From positions 1 through 44,269 of the forward strand of contig JANWXD010000031.1 of the NCBI GenBank assembly GCA_025055455.1: DNA of 44,269 bases. The letters run 5' to 3'. Numbering within the stretch: the stretch's first letter is position 1; each line of letters begins with the position of its first letter. Positions 8,832-17,563 of this stretch are shown piece by piece. The translations under genes and the position numbers were made by a program. The DNA comes from Bryobacteraceae bacterium. Its GTDB lineage: Bacteria; Acidobacteriota; Terriglobia; Bryobacterales; Bryobacteraceae. The notes under the pieces are model-generated. The model was not told the origin of the DNA, ran no database searches, and saw nothing but the letters and a program-made list of their open reading frames with translations.

Positions 8832-9735
8832 ACCGCGCCATCCACAATTCCAGCTCCTTCGGCAGGGGGGCCTCGACGGTCACCGGCGCGCCGGTCGAGG
8901 GCTGTCGGAACGTGATCCGGTGGGCGTGGAGGAAGTAACGTCCGAGGGGAGCGCGGCCCTCGATGCGGGCCGGCGCCCCGTAAAGCCGGTCGCCCACAAT
9001 CGGGTGACCGATGCTGGCCAAATGAGCGCGAATCTGGTGGGTGCGTCCGGTGCCGATCTTGACTTCGAGCAGCGTGTAGCCGCCGAACCGCCGCAGCACG
9101 CGGTACTCGGTCCAGGCGGGACGGCCGTAGCCCAGCCGCGCTGTCATGCGGATGCGCTTGGCCGGGTCGCGTGCGATGGGTTTCTCAATCCGGCCGCTTT
9201 CCCCTTTTACCTCGCCATGGACCAGCGCCAGGTACCTCTTCTCGATCTGGCGCGAGGCGAACTGCTCGGCCAGCCGCCGATGAGCCGTGTCGTTGCGAGC
9301 CACCAACATCACACCGCTCGTATAGCGGTCCAGCCGGTGCACGATCCCCGGCCGCAGCTCGCCGCCTGCGGTGGAAAGCGCTTCGCCAAAATGATACAGT
9401 AGCGCGTTCACCAACGTGCCGGAGCGGCAACCCGCGCCCGCATGCACCACCATTCCGGCTGGTTTGTCCACGGCCACGACGTCTGGATCCTGGTAAAGGA
9501 TCACGAGGGGCAGCGGCTCGGGCTCGGCCCGGAGAGGCTCGGGCGCCGCCGGCTCCACCTCGATCCGCTCGTCCCCTCGAAGCAGGTAAGACTGCTTCTC
9601 CAACCGCCCGTCGACGCGGACGCGTCCCTTGCGGATCCAGTCCTGGATGCGCGCGCGGCTGTACTGCGGGAATCGGCCTTGCAAGAACCGGTCGAGGCGC
9701 TGTCCGGCATCCGAGGGCTGGGCGCGGAACGTCAT
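8827..9735 (-). CDS. rluD: RluA/RluD-family 23S rRNA pseudouridine synthase
   Basis: A 302-residue pseudouridine synthase. It has an N-terminal S4 RNA-binding domain (about 10-65, AGQRLDRFL and SRARIQDWIRKGRVRVDG), then the RluA-type catalytic domain with the signature HRLDRYTSG; D136 is the expected catalytic aspartate. Further family motifs are VDKPAGMVVH and GRTHQIRAHLASIGHPIVGD. The enzyme isomerises uridine in RNA, in RluD the helix 69 uridines of 23S rRNA; the exact site is inferred from the S4-plus-RluA architecture. I chose ATG 9735, preceded by GGAGG with 7 bases spacing. An in-frame GTG at 9813 overlaps the queE stop by four bases and would add 26 unconserved residues; it is a possible alternative. 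Confidence 0.9.
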   Translation of the reverse strand: MTFRAQPSDAGQRLDRFLQGRFPQYSRARIQDWIRKGRVRVDGRLEKQSYLLRGDERIEVEPAAPEPLRAEPEPLPLVILYQDPDVVAVDKPAGMVVHAGAGCRSGTLVNALLYHFGEALSTAGGELRPGIVHRLDRYTSGVMLVARNDTAHRRLAEQFASRQIEKRYLALVHGEVKGESGRIEKPIARDPAKRIRMTARLGYGRPAWTEYRVLRRFGGYTLLEVKIGTGRTHQIRAHLASIGHPIVGDRLYGAPARIEGRAPLGRYFLHAHRITFRQPSTGAPVTVEAPLPKELELWMARL

Positions 9736-9809
9736 CTCCGATCCTCCGCTCGGGGCGCGACCGGGCTGCGGAGACTCCGGCTGGCGGGAGCGGATCGGCT
9801 CGCCAGACG

Positions 9810-10496
9810 TCACACTCCCCGCCGGTTACCCCACAGCTCGATGTGCAGGCGCGGGCTGAAGCGGAATCCGTGCTCTTTGCACAGCTCCGCCAGCCACGCG
9901 CCGCGCTCGCGCAGGGTATCACGGTCGGCGCCTTCCGGCATCAAGACCACGCGGTCCGCCGGGGCTCCCAGCCGGCCCACCAAGTCCCGAATTTCCTCGA
10001 GATCGGCGGGCGAAGTCACGACGAATTTTAGCTGGTAAGCGTAGGCGCTCATCAGGCGGCGCAGGACCGGCACTTGGATGCGGAGCCGCTCGTGTTGTTT
10101 GGCCCAACGGCCTCCTTCGCGCTCCCACGGCGTCGAGTTGGCCAGCTTGGGGCTGATGCTCATCAAGTCGCAGGCGACGGGTTCGAACACCGTGCCCGCA
10201 GTCTCCACGGTGATGTGCAGTCCCAGTCGCCGCAGCGCCTCGGTTAGGGGCACGATTTCGGGAGCGATCATCGGTTCGCCGCCCGTCACCACGGCGTAGC
10301 GCGCCGCCGGCCAGCGCCGGATCCGAACCAAAATCTCCTCGAGGCCGAGCTCCTCGCCCTCGGGCGCCCACGACGTGTACGGCGTGTCGCACCACACGCA
10401 CCGCAAATTGCAGCCGCTCGTGCGCACGAAGACGCTGGGCGTGCCCGCCAGCATGCCTTCGCCTTGGATCGAGTAGAAGATCTCAGCGATTCTCAA
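9810..10496 (-). CDS. queE: 7-carboxy-7-deazaguanine synthase (radical SAM)
   Basis: A 228-residue radical SAM enzyme of the QueE family, which contracts the ring of 6-carboxy-tetrahydropterin to 7-carboxy-7-deazaguanine on the way to preQ0 and queuosine. The N-terminus reads [12 protein letters not shown], and the [4Fe-4S] cysteines are C29, C33 and C36 in the CxxxCxxC pattern. VVTGGEPM follows as the SAM-binding GGE motif. The start is TTG, overlapping the queC stop by four bases (TTGA), so the two genes are probably translationally coupled. queD and queF are not in the window. Confidence 0.95.
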   Translation of the reverse strand: MRIAEIFYSIQGEGMLAGTPSVFVRTSGCNLRCVWCDTPYTSWAPEGEELGLEEILVRIRRWPAARYAVVTGGEPMIAPEIVPLTEALRRLGLHITVETAGTVFEPVACDLMSISPKLANSTPWEREGGRWAKQHERLRIQVPVLRRLMSAYAYQLKFVVTSPADLEEIRDLVGRLGAPADRVVLMPEGADRDTLRERGAWLAELCKEHGFRFSPRLHIELWGNRRGV

Positions 10497-11188
10497 CGGC
10501 GGTATTCCAAGGGATCGGCCCAGCCCGCCTCACGGAACCCCTTCAACCGCAGCAGACACGAGTCGCAGGCGCCACAGGGCCGGCCCGACTCGTCCGGATC
10601 GTAGCAACTGTGGGTGAGGCGAAAGTCCACGCCGAGCTCCGCTCCTAACTTTATGATCTCCGCTTTCGTGAGCTGGATGAGAGGGGTGTGGATCCGAATG
10701 CGGAGCCGGCCTTCCACCGCCGCTTTGAGGGCCAGGTTGGCCATGCGCTCGAAGGCTTGGATATACTCGGGCCGGCAGTCCGGGTAGCCAGAGTAGTCCA
10801 GCGCATTGACTCCTACGAAAATGTCGCCCGCCTCGAGCACCTCCGCCCAACCGAGGGCGCACGCCAAGAAAATCGTGTTGCGGGCGGGGACATAGGTGAC
10901 GGGGATGCCGCCGGCAATCTGTTCCGGGGTGCGGTCCTTGGGCACTTCGATCTGATCCGTCAGCGCCGACCCTCCGAACGCGCGCAAGTCGATGGAGAGC
11001 ACCAGGTGCTGGACGGCGCCGAGCGCCTCGGCGATCCGCCGCGCCGCCTCCAGCTCGATTTTGTGCCGCTGACCGTAATCGAACGACAGGGCGTAACAGG
11101 CGAAGCCGTCGCGCCGCGCCACGGCGAGCGTCGTGGAAGAGTCCACGCCCCCGCTCAGAAGGCACACGGCTTTAGGCGCGGGGCTCAT
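10493..11188 (-). CDS. queC: 7-cyano-7-deazaguanine (preQ0) synthase
   Basis: A 231-residue ATP-dependent enzyme that converts 7-carboxy-7-deazaguanine and ammonia to preQ0. The PP-loop motif SGGVDS is at 12-17, followed by LSFDYGQRH and VPARNTIFL. The zinc-binding cysteines C195, C205, C208 and C211 lie near the C-terminus ([10 protein letters not shown]). The ATG at 11188 overlaps the stop of the MFS transporter gene by four bases (ATGA), and its own stop overlaps the queE start. Three genes (MFS, queC, queE) are therefore tightly joined. The open frame extends far upstream without a stop, but that part is the antisense-like shadow of the transporter and lacks QueC homology. Confidence 0.96.
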   Translation of the reverse strand: MSPAPKAVCLLSGGVDSSTTLAVARRDGFACYALSFDYGQRHKIELEAARRIAEALGAVQHLVLSIDLRAFGGSALTDQIEVPKDRTPEQIAGGIPVTYVPARNTIFLACALGWAEVLEAGDIFVGVNALDYSGYPDCRPEYIQAFERMANLALKAAVEGRLRIRIHTPLIQLTKAEIIKLGAELGVDFRLTHSCYDPDESGRPCGACDSCLLRLKGFREAGWADPLEYRR

Positions 11189-12375
11189 CCCGGCAGACGC
11201 CTCGCCAGGAAAAATCCCAAAACCGGAAAGGCCAGCAGACCGGCCAGCGTGTCGTGCAAAGACCACTGATCGGAGCACCAGCCGACGAGCGGCACGAAGA
11301 TCAGCCCGGCGGTTCCCCAAGCGAAGCCCATCATTAGGGCGGACACCGTACCAGCCTGCGCTGGGGCCAGCTCCTGCGCCATCACGACGTTCACCGGGAT
11401 GGTGAACAACAGGACGAAGCCTCCCAGGGCCAGTCCGGCCAGGGCCAGCAGGCCGTCGGCGAAAAAGAACAGCAACAGCAGCGGCGCGGAGCCGATCATC
11501 GAGACCTGGATCACCCCGCGCGCGCCGAAGCGATCCGCCAGATGGCCGCCGAGGAAGCCGCCTAGGGCGCCGGAGGCGAGGTACAGCGTCAAGGCATAGT
11601 TGGCCGCCGCCAGGCTGAACCCCCTCTCCAGCTTCAGATACAGCGGCAGCAGCTGCGCGTAGGTGATCTGCACGATGGAGCGGATAAAGACCAAAGCGTA
11701 GAGCAGCGCTAAGGGCCGCCACACCGCCGCCAGCGGGCGCCCATCGAAACTCCGCCTTCGGCCGCACGGCACTTGGTGGCTGCCCCGCAGAAAGACGGCC
11801 AGCAACGCCGAAAGCAAGACCCCAGGAAGGGCCGCCCACCAGCTTCGAGCTAAACCGAGCTCGGTGGCCATCCGGGTAAAGTACGCGGGGCCGAGCGACA
11901 GCCCCAGCGTTCCCGCACTGACGAAAACGGCCATCGCGCGGCCGCGCCCATGCGCGCTCGTGGCGGCGGCGAGGGCGGAGGCCTGAGGATGAAAGGCGGC
12001 GATGCCCGCGCCTCCGGCCAGTACGAGCAGCAGCAGCCAGGCGTAGGACGGCGCCAGGCCCAGCGCCGACAAGAACAAGCCGGCGACCGCCGGTGCCAGC
12101 ACGGTGAACAGCCGCGTGGGAAAGCGGTCCGACAGCCAACCATAGACCGGCTGCAGGACCGACGAGGAAAACACGAACACACCCCCCAAGATCCCGGCCT
12201 GGGTCAGGCTCAGACGCAGCTTCTCGTTCAGCAGAGGCTGAAGGGCGCCGAGGGCGCTCGAATACAAATCGATGACGAAATGCGCGCCCGACAGCAGAAC
12301 AAGAGTCGCTAACCCTGTTTCGGCGCGGGACGCAACGGCTGGGGAGACCTCCGCCAGTTGGGGGTTCGAAGCCAT
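11185..12375 (-). CDS. MFS transporter, fosmidomycin-resistance (Fsr)-like
   Basis: A 396-residue major facilitator with about 12 predicted membrane segments in two halves and a basic central loop (about residues 205-220). The motif A-like [12 protein letters not shown] follows helix 2, with [12 protein letters not shown] as its repeat in the second half. The sequence [14 protein letters not shown] resembles the characteristic FHP segment of Fsr-type exporters. Known Fsr proteins export small phosphonates or other drugs, but substrate cannot be deduced. Its stop codon overlaps the queC start (ATGA), so it belongs to the queC-queE transcription unit, which raises the possibility of a role with 7-deazapurines. 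ATG start; divergent from the glycosyltransferase gene, 55 bases away. Confidence 0.88.
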   Translation of the reverse strand: MASNPQLAEVSPAVASRAETGLATLVLLSGAHFVIDLYSSALGALQPLLNEKLRLSLTQAGILGGVFVFSSSVLQPVYGWLSDRFPTRLFTVLAPAVAGLFLSALGLAPSYAWLLLLVLAGGAGIAAFHPQASALAAATSAHGRGRAMAVFVSAGTLGLSLGPAYFTRMATELGLARSWWAALPGVLLSALLAVFLRGSHQVPCGRRRSFDGRPLAAVWRPLALLYALVFIRSIVQITYAQLLPLYLKLERGFSLAAANYALTLYLASGALGGFLGGHLADRFGARGVIQVSMIGSAPLLLLFFFADGLLALAGLALGGFVLLFTIPVNVVMAQELAPAQAGTVSALMMGFAWGTAGLIFVPLVGWCSDQWSLHDTLAGLLAFPVLGFFLARRLPG

Positions 12376-12430
12376 AGTTAGAGGAAACTGCTGTCATTAT
12401 AGGATGCAGGCGCCGGAAGGCCGGACCGGG

Positions 12431-13498
12431 ATGAAGCTCCGCTTTTTGACTTCCACCCCGCTGAACTTCGCCCAGGGCAGCGGCACCTTCGCCGGCATCG
12501 CCACGCTGGCCGCGGCGCTTCGCGGGCTCGGCGCGAAGGTGGAATTACTGGCGCCCGGCGTCCGTCTGCCGGTGTACACCCTGACCCGCCTCGTCTTCAA
12601 CGAGCAACTGCGGCACCGTCCCCCGGAGGGTTGCGACGTCGTGGTGGGCTTCGACATGGACGGCTACCGGATTGCCGGGCGCCGGGGGCCGCTGCACATC
12701 GCCTCGATCAAAGGAGTGATCGCCGACGAGCTGCGTTTCGAGCGGGGCCTGACGCGACTGACCATGCGCGTGCAGGCCGCTTGCGAGCGAGCGCACGTGC
12801 GGCAGGCCGATGCGGTCTTCACGACCAGCCACTATGCCGCCCGGCGGCTCCAGCAGCTTTACGGAATTACCGCCGTGGACGCGGTGATTCCTGAGCCGAT
12901 CGACCTGGCGCGGTGGCGCGAGCGGTTCGCCCGCAACCCGGCGGCGCCGGACCCGCGCAAATTCACGGTTCTGTCCGTGTGCCGCTTTTATCCGCGCAAG
13001 CGGCTCGACGTGCTCCTCGAGGCGGCGGCGCGGCTCCGGGACGAGGTGCGTCGTCTCGAAGTGCGCATCGTGGGCGGCGGGCCGCAATGGCCCCGCCTGC
13101 GCCGCATCTGGCGCCGGTTGCGGCTCGAGGACACGGTCGTCTGGCTGGGCGACCTTTCCGAGAACGAGCTTGCGCGCGAGTACCAGCGCGCCGACGTGTT
13201 CTGCCTGCCGAGCGTACAGGAGGGCTTCGGCATCGTGTTCTTGGAAGCGATGGCGGCCGGCAAGCCCGTAATCGCCGCACGGGCGGCGGCGGTCCCGGAA
13301 GTTGTGCCGCACGGCGTGCTGGTGGAGCCGGACAACGTTGCCGCGCTGGCGGAGGGCCTGGGGCGGCTCTATGCGGACTCTCAGTTGCGGGAGAAGGTGG
13401 CCGAAGAAGGAGTCCAATGGGTCCAGCGTTTCGACGCACCCAAGGTCGCTCGTCGGTTCCTTCAGGAGGTGGAAACGCGGCTCCGCTCCGGGACTTGA
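12431..13498 (+). CDS. Glycosyltransferase family 4 (GT-B fold)
   Basis: A 355-residue GT-B glycosyltransferase. The N-terminal acceptor domain begins [22 protein letters not shown] with the glycine-rich loop usual for the family. The C-terminal nucleotide-sugar domain contains [19 protein letters not shown], an RIVGGGPQ strand, [13 protein letters not shown] and the E-x7-E motif [19 protein letters not shown]. It should transfer a sugar from an activated donor to a glycan, lipid or small molecule in the cytoplasm. I chose ATG 12431, which has GGAAGG ten bases upstream; ATG 12404 would add nine residues and has no ribosome binding site. It stands alone, divergent from the MFS gene and 166 bases before the DegT gene. 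Confidence 0.9.
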   Translation: MKLRFLTSTPLNFAQGSGTFAGIATLAAALRGLGAKVELLAPGVRLPVYTLTRLVFNEQLRHRPPEGCDVVVGFDMDGYRIAGRRGPLHIASIKGVIADELRFERGLTRLTMRVQAACERAHVRQADAVFTTSHYAARRLQQLYGITAVDAVIPEPIDLARWRERFARNPAAPDPRKFTVLSVCRFYPRKRLDVLLEAAARLRDEVRRLEVRIVGGGPQWPRLRRIWRRLRLEDTVVWLGDLSENELAREYQRADVFCLPSVQEGFGIVFLEAMAAGKPVIAARAAAVPEVVPHGVLVEPDNVAALAEGLGRLYADSQLREKVAEEGVQWVQRFDAPKVARRFLQEVETRLRSGT

Positions 13499-13664
13499 CC
13501 CCTACTCTGCAGTTGTGTCACGATCCGAAGCCGGCTGATTCCAATATCGAGGGCCGGAGGAACGCGTCGGGCGCGAACTGCGCCGCTAGGGGACAGCCGC
13601 TGTCTGCGGGCCGCCTCGACGGTTGCTTCCGGCAAGTTGGCTTCGATTCCGACAGGGGAGAAAC

Positions 13665-15023
13665 ATGAGGATCCATAACCCCGCCCTCACGCGCCGACAG
13701 GTGTTGAAAGCGGCTTCGAGCGGCGCTGCCGCGGCAGCCGCTGCGCCCTGGCTGCGCGCCGCAAGCGAGCCGGCGATACTAGGCGGCCAGCCCGTGCGGA
13801 CCGCGCCGTTCCCCCGCTGGCCCAATTTCCGCGAACGCGACGAACAGGCTTTGCTGCCGGTTCTGCGCAGCGGCGTCTGGTCCCGAGCCAAAGTGGTCGA
13901 AGAGGCGGAGCGGCGATTCGCGCGCTTGATGGGCGCCAAGTACTGCCTGGCCACCTGCAACGGGACCAACGCCATTTTCACCGCCATCCGCGCCCTGGGC
14001 ATCGGCGCCGGAGACGAAGTGATCACGACGCCCTACACGTTTGTGGCTTCGGTCCTGCCGATCTTACTGGCCGACGCCCTGCCGGTGTTTGTGGATATCG
14101 ATCCGCAGACCTGGCAGATGGATCCGGCCAAGATCGAGGCCAAGATCACCCGCAACACCGTCGCCATCTTGCCGGTGCATATCCTCGGCGGCATCTGCGA
14201 CATGGACCGAATCGGCGCGATCGCCAAGAAACACAACCTCAGAATCATCGAAGACGCCTGTGAAGCTCACGGCGGCGAATGGCGGGGCCGCAAGGTCGGA
14301 ACCCTCGGCGATTTGGGATGCTTCAGCTTTCAGACCGGCAAGACCCTGACCTGTGGCGAGGGTGGTGCGATCCTTGGCGACGACGAGCGCCTCATGGACC
14401 GCTGTCGCTCGTTCCACAACATGGGCCGGCCGTACGGCAGCCTTGCCTCCACCAGTGGCGAGGGGCATCTGATCGTGAGCACCAAGTGCCGCATGGCGGA
14501 GTACCAAGCTTCGATCCTGATCACCCAGATGGAGACGTTCGACGCCGAATGCCAGCGCCGGAGCGAGAACGCCGCGTACCTCACGGAGCGGCTGCAGCAG
14601 ATCCCCGGGATCGTACCCCGGACGGACTACCCGGAAGTGACGCGGACGGCGTTTTACTATTACGGTTTTCGGTATAAGCACGAAGAGTTCGACGGTCTGC
14701 CGCGCGCGAAATTCATCGCCGCGCTGGCGGCCGAAGGTGTCCGCGCCAGCCGGACCCTGGGCGTCATCGAAGGCAAACCCATCAACAAAGAGGGCTGCAT
14801 CAGGGACGCCCTGCGTTCCAAAGCCTATCAGCGGATTTATCCGAAGGAGAAACTAGCGAACTACGCGGCAGACAACGAGTGCCCAGAATGCGATCGGTTG
14901 GTTCCGGAGACGGTGGGGTTCCACCAGAGCATGTTGCTCGGCTCCCGCGATGACATGGACGATATCGTGCGGGCCATCGCCAAGATTTACGAGAACCGCA
15001 GGAAACTCGTATCGCGGCTATAA
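13665..15023 (+). CDS. DegT/DnrJ/EryC1-type PLP aminotransferase with Tat signal peptide
   Basis: A 452-residue PLP enzyme of the DegT/DnrJ/EryC1 sugar aminotransferase family. The fold-type I core includes [45 protein letters not shown] and [14 protein letters not shown], in which K226 is the expected Schiff-base lysine. Before this, residues 6-32 form a Tat leader ([11 protein letters not shown], then an alanine-rich core and WLRAAS), which predicts export of a folded, cofactor-loaded enzyme to the periplasm. Most family members are cytoplasmic, so the leader is the unusual part. The amino donor and acceptor are unknown. Start ATG 13665 has GGGGAG six bases upstream. The 166 bases before it show no recognisable riboswitch or strong promoter. 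Confidence 0.9.
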   Translation: MRIHNPALTRRQVLKAASSGAAAAAAAPWLRAASEPAILGGQPVRTAPFPRWPNFRERDEQALLPVLRSGVWSRAKVVEEAERRFARLMGAKYCLATCNGTNAIFTAIRALGIGAGDEVITTPYTFVASVLPILLADALPVFVDIDPQTWQMDPAKIEAKITRNTVAILPVHILGGICDMDRIGAIAKKHNLRIIEDACEAHGGEWRGRKVGTLGDLGCFSFQTGKTLTCGEGGAILGDDERLMDRCRSFHNMGRPYGSLASTSGEGHLIVSTKCRMAEYQASILITQMETFDAECQRRSENAAYLTERLQQIPGIVPRTDYPEVTRTAFYYYGFRYKHEEFDGLPRAKFIAALAAEGVRASRTLGVIEGKPINKEGCIRDALRSKAYQRIYPKEKLANYAADNECPECDRLVPETVGFHQSMLLGSRDDMDDIVRAIAKIYENRRKLVSRL

Positions 15024-15098
15024 GCCACGAGCGTGCCGAACGAGCCAGCGGCGAGGGGGTCATTCGTCGCCGTGGCCCGATGGGTCAACGGCGGGCCA

Positions 15099-15127
15099 TT
15101 CCGCCTCGCTCCGTTTCGGTGTACAAT
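15099..15127 (+). promoter_or_regulatory. Candidate hfq promoter
   Basis: TTCCGC (15099-15104) and TACAAT (15122-15127) are spaced by 17 bases and would give a leader of about 47 bases before hfq. The -10 matches five of six consensus positions, the -35 only three. Within the leader, GCTGCGCAGC is a perfect 10-base palindrome. Confidence 0.4.
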
Positions 15128-15180
15128 CGGGGAACACGGAAGCTGCGCAGCCTGCGGGACTGCCGGAAAGAGGGAAAACC

Positions 15181-15492
15181 ATGGAAAAGTTACCGCAAAA
15201 TATTCAAGAGGCGTTCCTCAATACGGCGCGCAAAGAGAAGACGTTTCTGACGATTTATCTGATGAGCGGGGTAAAGCTGTCCGGGCGAATCAAGAGTTTC
15301 GACAAGTATTCGGTGGTGCTGGAAAGCAACAACCAGGAGCAACTCATTTTCAAGCATGCCATCTCTACGGTGGTGGTCTCCAAGCCGGGCCACGCGCATA
15401 CTCATCCCGCGGCGGCCCACGTGCACGCCCAGGCCGGCTCGGCGGCCCATGCGGGACAGGGAGCCGGAGCCTCAGAAACGTCGGACGCTTGA
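15181..15492 (+). CDS. hfq: RNA chaperone Hfq with histidine-rich tail
   Basis: A 103-residue Sm-like RNA chaperone that forms hexameric rings and helps small RNAs pair with mRNAs. The core is complete: N-terminal helix [19 protein letters not shown], Sm1 strand region VTIYLMSG-like ([15 protein letters not shown]), [13 protein letters not shown] and the Sm2 motif IFKHAIST, close to the canonical YKHAIS. After residue 70 a low-complexity tail carries six histidines spaced in HAHTH, AHVHA and AHAG, then small and acidic residues. ATG start with GAGGG about 7 bases upstream. hflX follows after 12 bases in the same reading frame, the same order as in E. coli. Confidence 0.95.
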   Translation: MEKLPQNIQEAFLNTARKEKTFLTIYLMSGVKLSGRIKSFDKYSVVLESNNQEQLIFKHAISTVVVSKPGHAHTHPAAAHVHAQAGSAAHAGQGAGASETSDA

Positions 15493-15504
15493 GCCAGAGC
15501 CCCC

Positions 15505-16797
15505 TTGCGCGAACGCGCCATCCTGGTCGGGTTGGAACTGACGGGCGGCGGTTATCGGGGCCGCTCATCCGAGGCCGAGGAGCTATTGGAAGAGCTGGCC
15601 TCGCTGGCCGAAAGCGCAGGCGCTGAGGTCATCCACCAGACGTTGCAAACCCGCGCAGCGCCCGAGGCGGCCACGCTCATCGGATCAGGCAAAGTCGAAG
15701 AGATCGCCGGCTTGGTGCAAGCAGGGGGGGCCGACGTCGTGATTTTCGATCGTGACCTGTCTCCCACCCAGCAGCGCAACCTGGAGCGCGCCTTTGGCTG
15801 CAAGGTGATCGACCGCACCCAGCTCATCTTGGACATCTTCGCCACGCGGGCGCGAACCCGGGAAGGCCAACTGCAAGTGGAGCTGGCCCAGCTCAACTAC
15901 TTGCTGCCGCGTTTGGCCGGACGCGGCAAGGAGATGTCGCGGCTCGGCGGGGGCATCGGCACGCGAGGTCCGGGCGAAACGCAGCTGGAAACGGACCGCC
16001 GCCGGATCTATCGGCGAATTCGCAAGATCCGAGAAGAGCTCGAGAGCGTGCGCCTCCACCGTTCCGTCCAACGCAGGCAGCGTCAGTCGGTGCCGCTGGC
16101 CACGGCGGCGCTGGTGGGCTATACCAACGCGGGCAAGTCCACGCTATTCAACCGCCTCACTGGCGCAGGCGTGCTGGCCGATGACCGGCTGTTCGCTACG
16201 CTGGATCCCACCATCCGCCAGTTGGTCCTGCCGTCCCGCCGCCGGGTGCTGCTCAGCGACACCGTCGGGTTCATCCGCAAGCTCCCGCCCACGCTAGTGG
16301 AAGCCTTCCGCGCCACGCTGGAAGAGGTCACCGAAGCGTCGTTGCTCGTCCACGTCGTGGACGCCTCCTCGCCACTGGCGCCGCGCCAAGCCGTCGAAGT
16401 CCGACGTGTGCTGGCCGACATCGGCGCCGGGCGGACGCCGCAGCTGCTGGTGCTCAACAAGACGGATCGGATTTTCGGCGAAGCGGCCGCGCTGAACACC
16501 CTTGCTCAGCGCATCGCCGGCGAAAGCGCCAGCGGACCGACAAGTCGCTGGGTAGCGATCTCCGCTCTGACGGGCGAGGGGGTCGACCGCCTGCTCGAAG
16601 CCATCGACGAAATGCTGCCGCTCGACCCGGTGAGCGCCGCTCGGTTTCGCATTCCAGCCACGGATGGCGCCGCCCTGCACGTGCTCCACGAGTTCGGCCG
16701 TGTCTCCGCCATGCGCTATTGCGACGGCTGTTGTGAGGCCGAAGCCGAAGTGCCGGAATCCGTGAAGCGACGGCTCGCCGCCTATCTTCTGGAGTGA
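15505..16797 (+). CDS. hflX: Ribosome-associated GTPase HflX
   Basis: A 430-residue HflX GTPase, which splits or rescues stalled ribosomes, notably in heat shock. The N-terminal HflX domain (about 1-195) has LIGSGKVEEI, FDRDLSPTQQRNLE and the glycine-rich loop GGGIGTRGPGETQLE, then a coiled helical arm rich in arginine. The G domain has G1 GYTNAGKS (205-212), G3 DTVG (252-255) and G4 NKTD (318-321), and a short C-terminal domain follows. The start is TTG, 12 bases after the hfq stop and in the same frame, with no clear Shine-Dalgarno; translational coupling to hfq is likely. No hflK or hflC follows. Confidence 0.95.
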   Translation: MRERAILVGLELTGGGYRGRSSEAEELLEELASLAESAGAEVIHQTLQTRAAPEAATLIGSGKVEEIAGLVQAGGADVVIFDRDLSPTQQRNLERAFGCKVIDRTQLILDIFATRARTREGQLQVELAQLNYLLPRLAGRGKEMSRLGGGIGTRGPGETQLETDRRRIYRRIRKIREELESVRLHRSVQRRQRQSVPLATAALVGYTNAGKSTLFNRLTGAGVLADDRLFATLDPTIRQLVLPSRRRVLLSDTVGFIRKLPPTLVEAFRATLEEVTEASLLVHVVDASSPLAPRQAVEVRRVLADIGAGRTPQLLVLNKTDRIFGEAAALNTLAQRIAGESASGPTSRWVAISALTGEGVDRLLEAIDEMLPLDPVSAARFRIPATDGAALHVLHEFGRVSAMRYCDGCCEAEAEVPESVKRRLAAYLLE

Positions 16798-16820
16798 CTC
16801 CGTTGCGGGGGCTCTGGGCC

Positions 16821-16842
16821 GCTGCGGCGAACGCGCCGCAGC
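16821..16842 (+). terminator. Perfect hairpin after hflX
   Basis: GCTGCGGCG (16821-16829) and CGCCGCAGC (16834-16842) form a perfect 9-base stem with an AACG loop, 24 bases after the hflX stop. No T-tract follows, so it may be a weak or factor-assisted terminator or an mRNA-stabilising 3' end. Confidence 0.5.
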
Positions 16843-16870
16843 CGAAGCGCCCGTCCCCCCAGGCAGGGTT

Positions 16871-16876
16871 TATATT
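16871..16876 (+). promoter_or_regulatory. -10-like hexamer before pgsA
   Basis: TATATT lies 11 bases before the pgsA ATG. There is no matching -35 and no clear Shine-Dalgarno, so a very short leader is possible. Confidence 0.3.
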
Positions 16877-16887
16877 GGTACGGGCGG

Positions 16888-17553
16888 ATGAATTTCCCCA
16901 ACCTGCTGACCATCCTCCGGATCTTCTTTGTACCTCTCCTGGTGGCGATGCTGGTCCAGGAAGACCTCGAGATTCACCTGGCCGATTTTGCCGTCACGAA
17001 TGAATTTCTGGCGCTTTCGGTCTTCCTGGCCGCCGCGGCCACGGATCTGGTGGACGGCTATCTGGCTCGCCGCTGGGGCCAGGTGACCACGGTGGGCACG
17101 TTGCTCGATCCGATCGCGGACAAGCTGCTCATCTCGGCTGCGCTGATCGCGCTGGTCCAGGTGCACGCCGTGCCCGGATGGATGGTCGTTCTGATCGTGG
17201 GACGAGAGTTCGCCGTCTCCGGCCTCCGCAGCATCGCGGCCGCGGAAGGATACACCATCGAGGCCAGTGAGCTGGGCAAGACTAAGATGGTCATGCAGGT
17301 GGTGGCCGTCAGTCTGCTCACCTTGAGCCTCCACTGGCCCTCCCTCCACGGCGCCGCGATGGCCTGGCTTTGGATCGTAGTGCTGTGTTCCCTCGTCTCC
17401 GCCGCCGGCTACTTCCGCCAGTTCTGGCGGAAAGTGGATGACCGGGTCAAGCGGCGGCGGCGCCGGGAGTTGCTGCGTCTGGAGCGGAAACGGCGGTTGG
17501 AGGCGCTGGCGGCCCGGCGCGAGGCTGCTTCCGGCAAGCCCCGGGTGCTGTGA
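16888..17553 (+). CDS. pgsA: CDP-diacylglycerol--glycerol-3-phosphate 3-phosphatidyltransferase
   Basis: A 221-residue integral membrane enzyme that makes phosphatidylglycerol phosphate from CDP-diacylglycerol and glycerol 3-phosphate, the committed step to acidic phospholipids. The CDP-alcohol phosphatidyltransferase motif is perfect: D53, D56, G57, A60, R61, G70, D74 and D78 in the DxxDGxxAR-x8-GxxxDxxxD spacing. About five or six hydrophobic segments follow the N-terminal NLLTILRIFFVPLL, and the C-terminus is an arginine-rich tail (RVKRRRRREL and RLERKRRLEAL). ATG start. A GT2 gene starts 10 bases downstream. Confidence 0.93.
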   Translation: MNFPNLLTILRIFFVPLLVAMLVQEDLEIHLADFAVTNEFLALSVFLAAAATDLVDGYLARRWGQVTTVGTLLDPIADKLLISAALIALVQVHAVPGWMVVLIVGREFAVSGLRSIAAAEGYTIEASELGKTKMVMQVVAVSLLTLSLHWPSLHGAAMAWLWIVVLCSLVSAAGYFRQFWRKVDDRVKRRRRRELLRLERKRRLEALAARREAASGKPRVL

Positions 17554-17563
17554 CGCCGCGCGA

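Noticed and set aside
11189-12397. Upstream extension of the queC reading frame
   Set aside because: The extension lies over the MFS gene in another frame and is arginine-rich shadow; QueC homology begins at ATG 11188.
13499-13664. Possible riboswitch before the DegT gene
   Set aside because: Only small GC hairpins such as GGCGC-GAACT-GCGCC are visible and no known riboswitch core was recognised.
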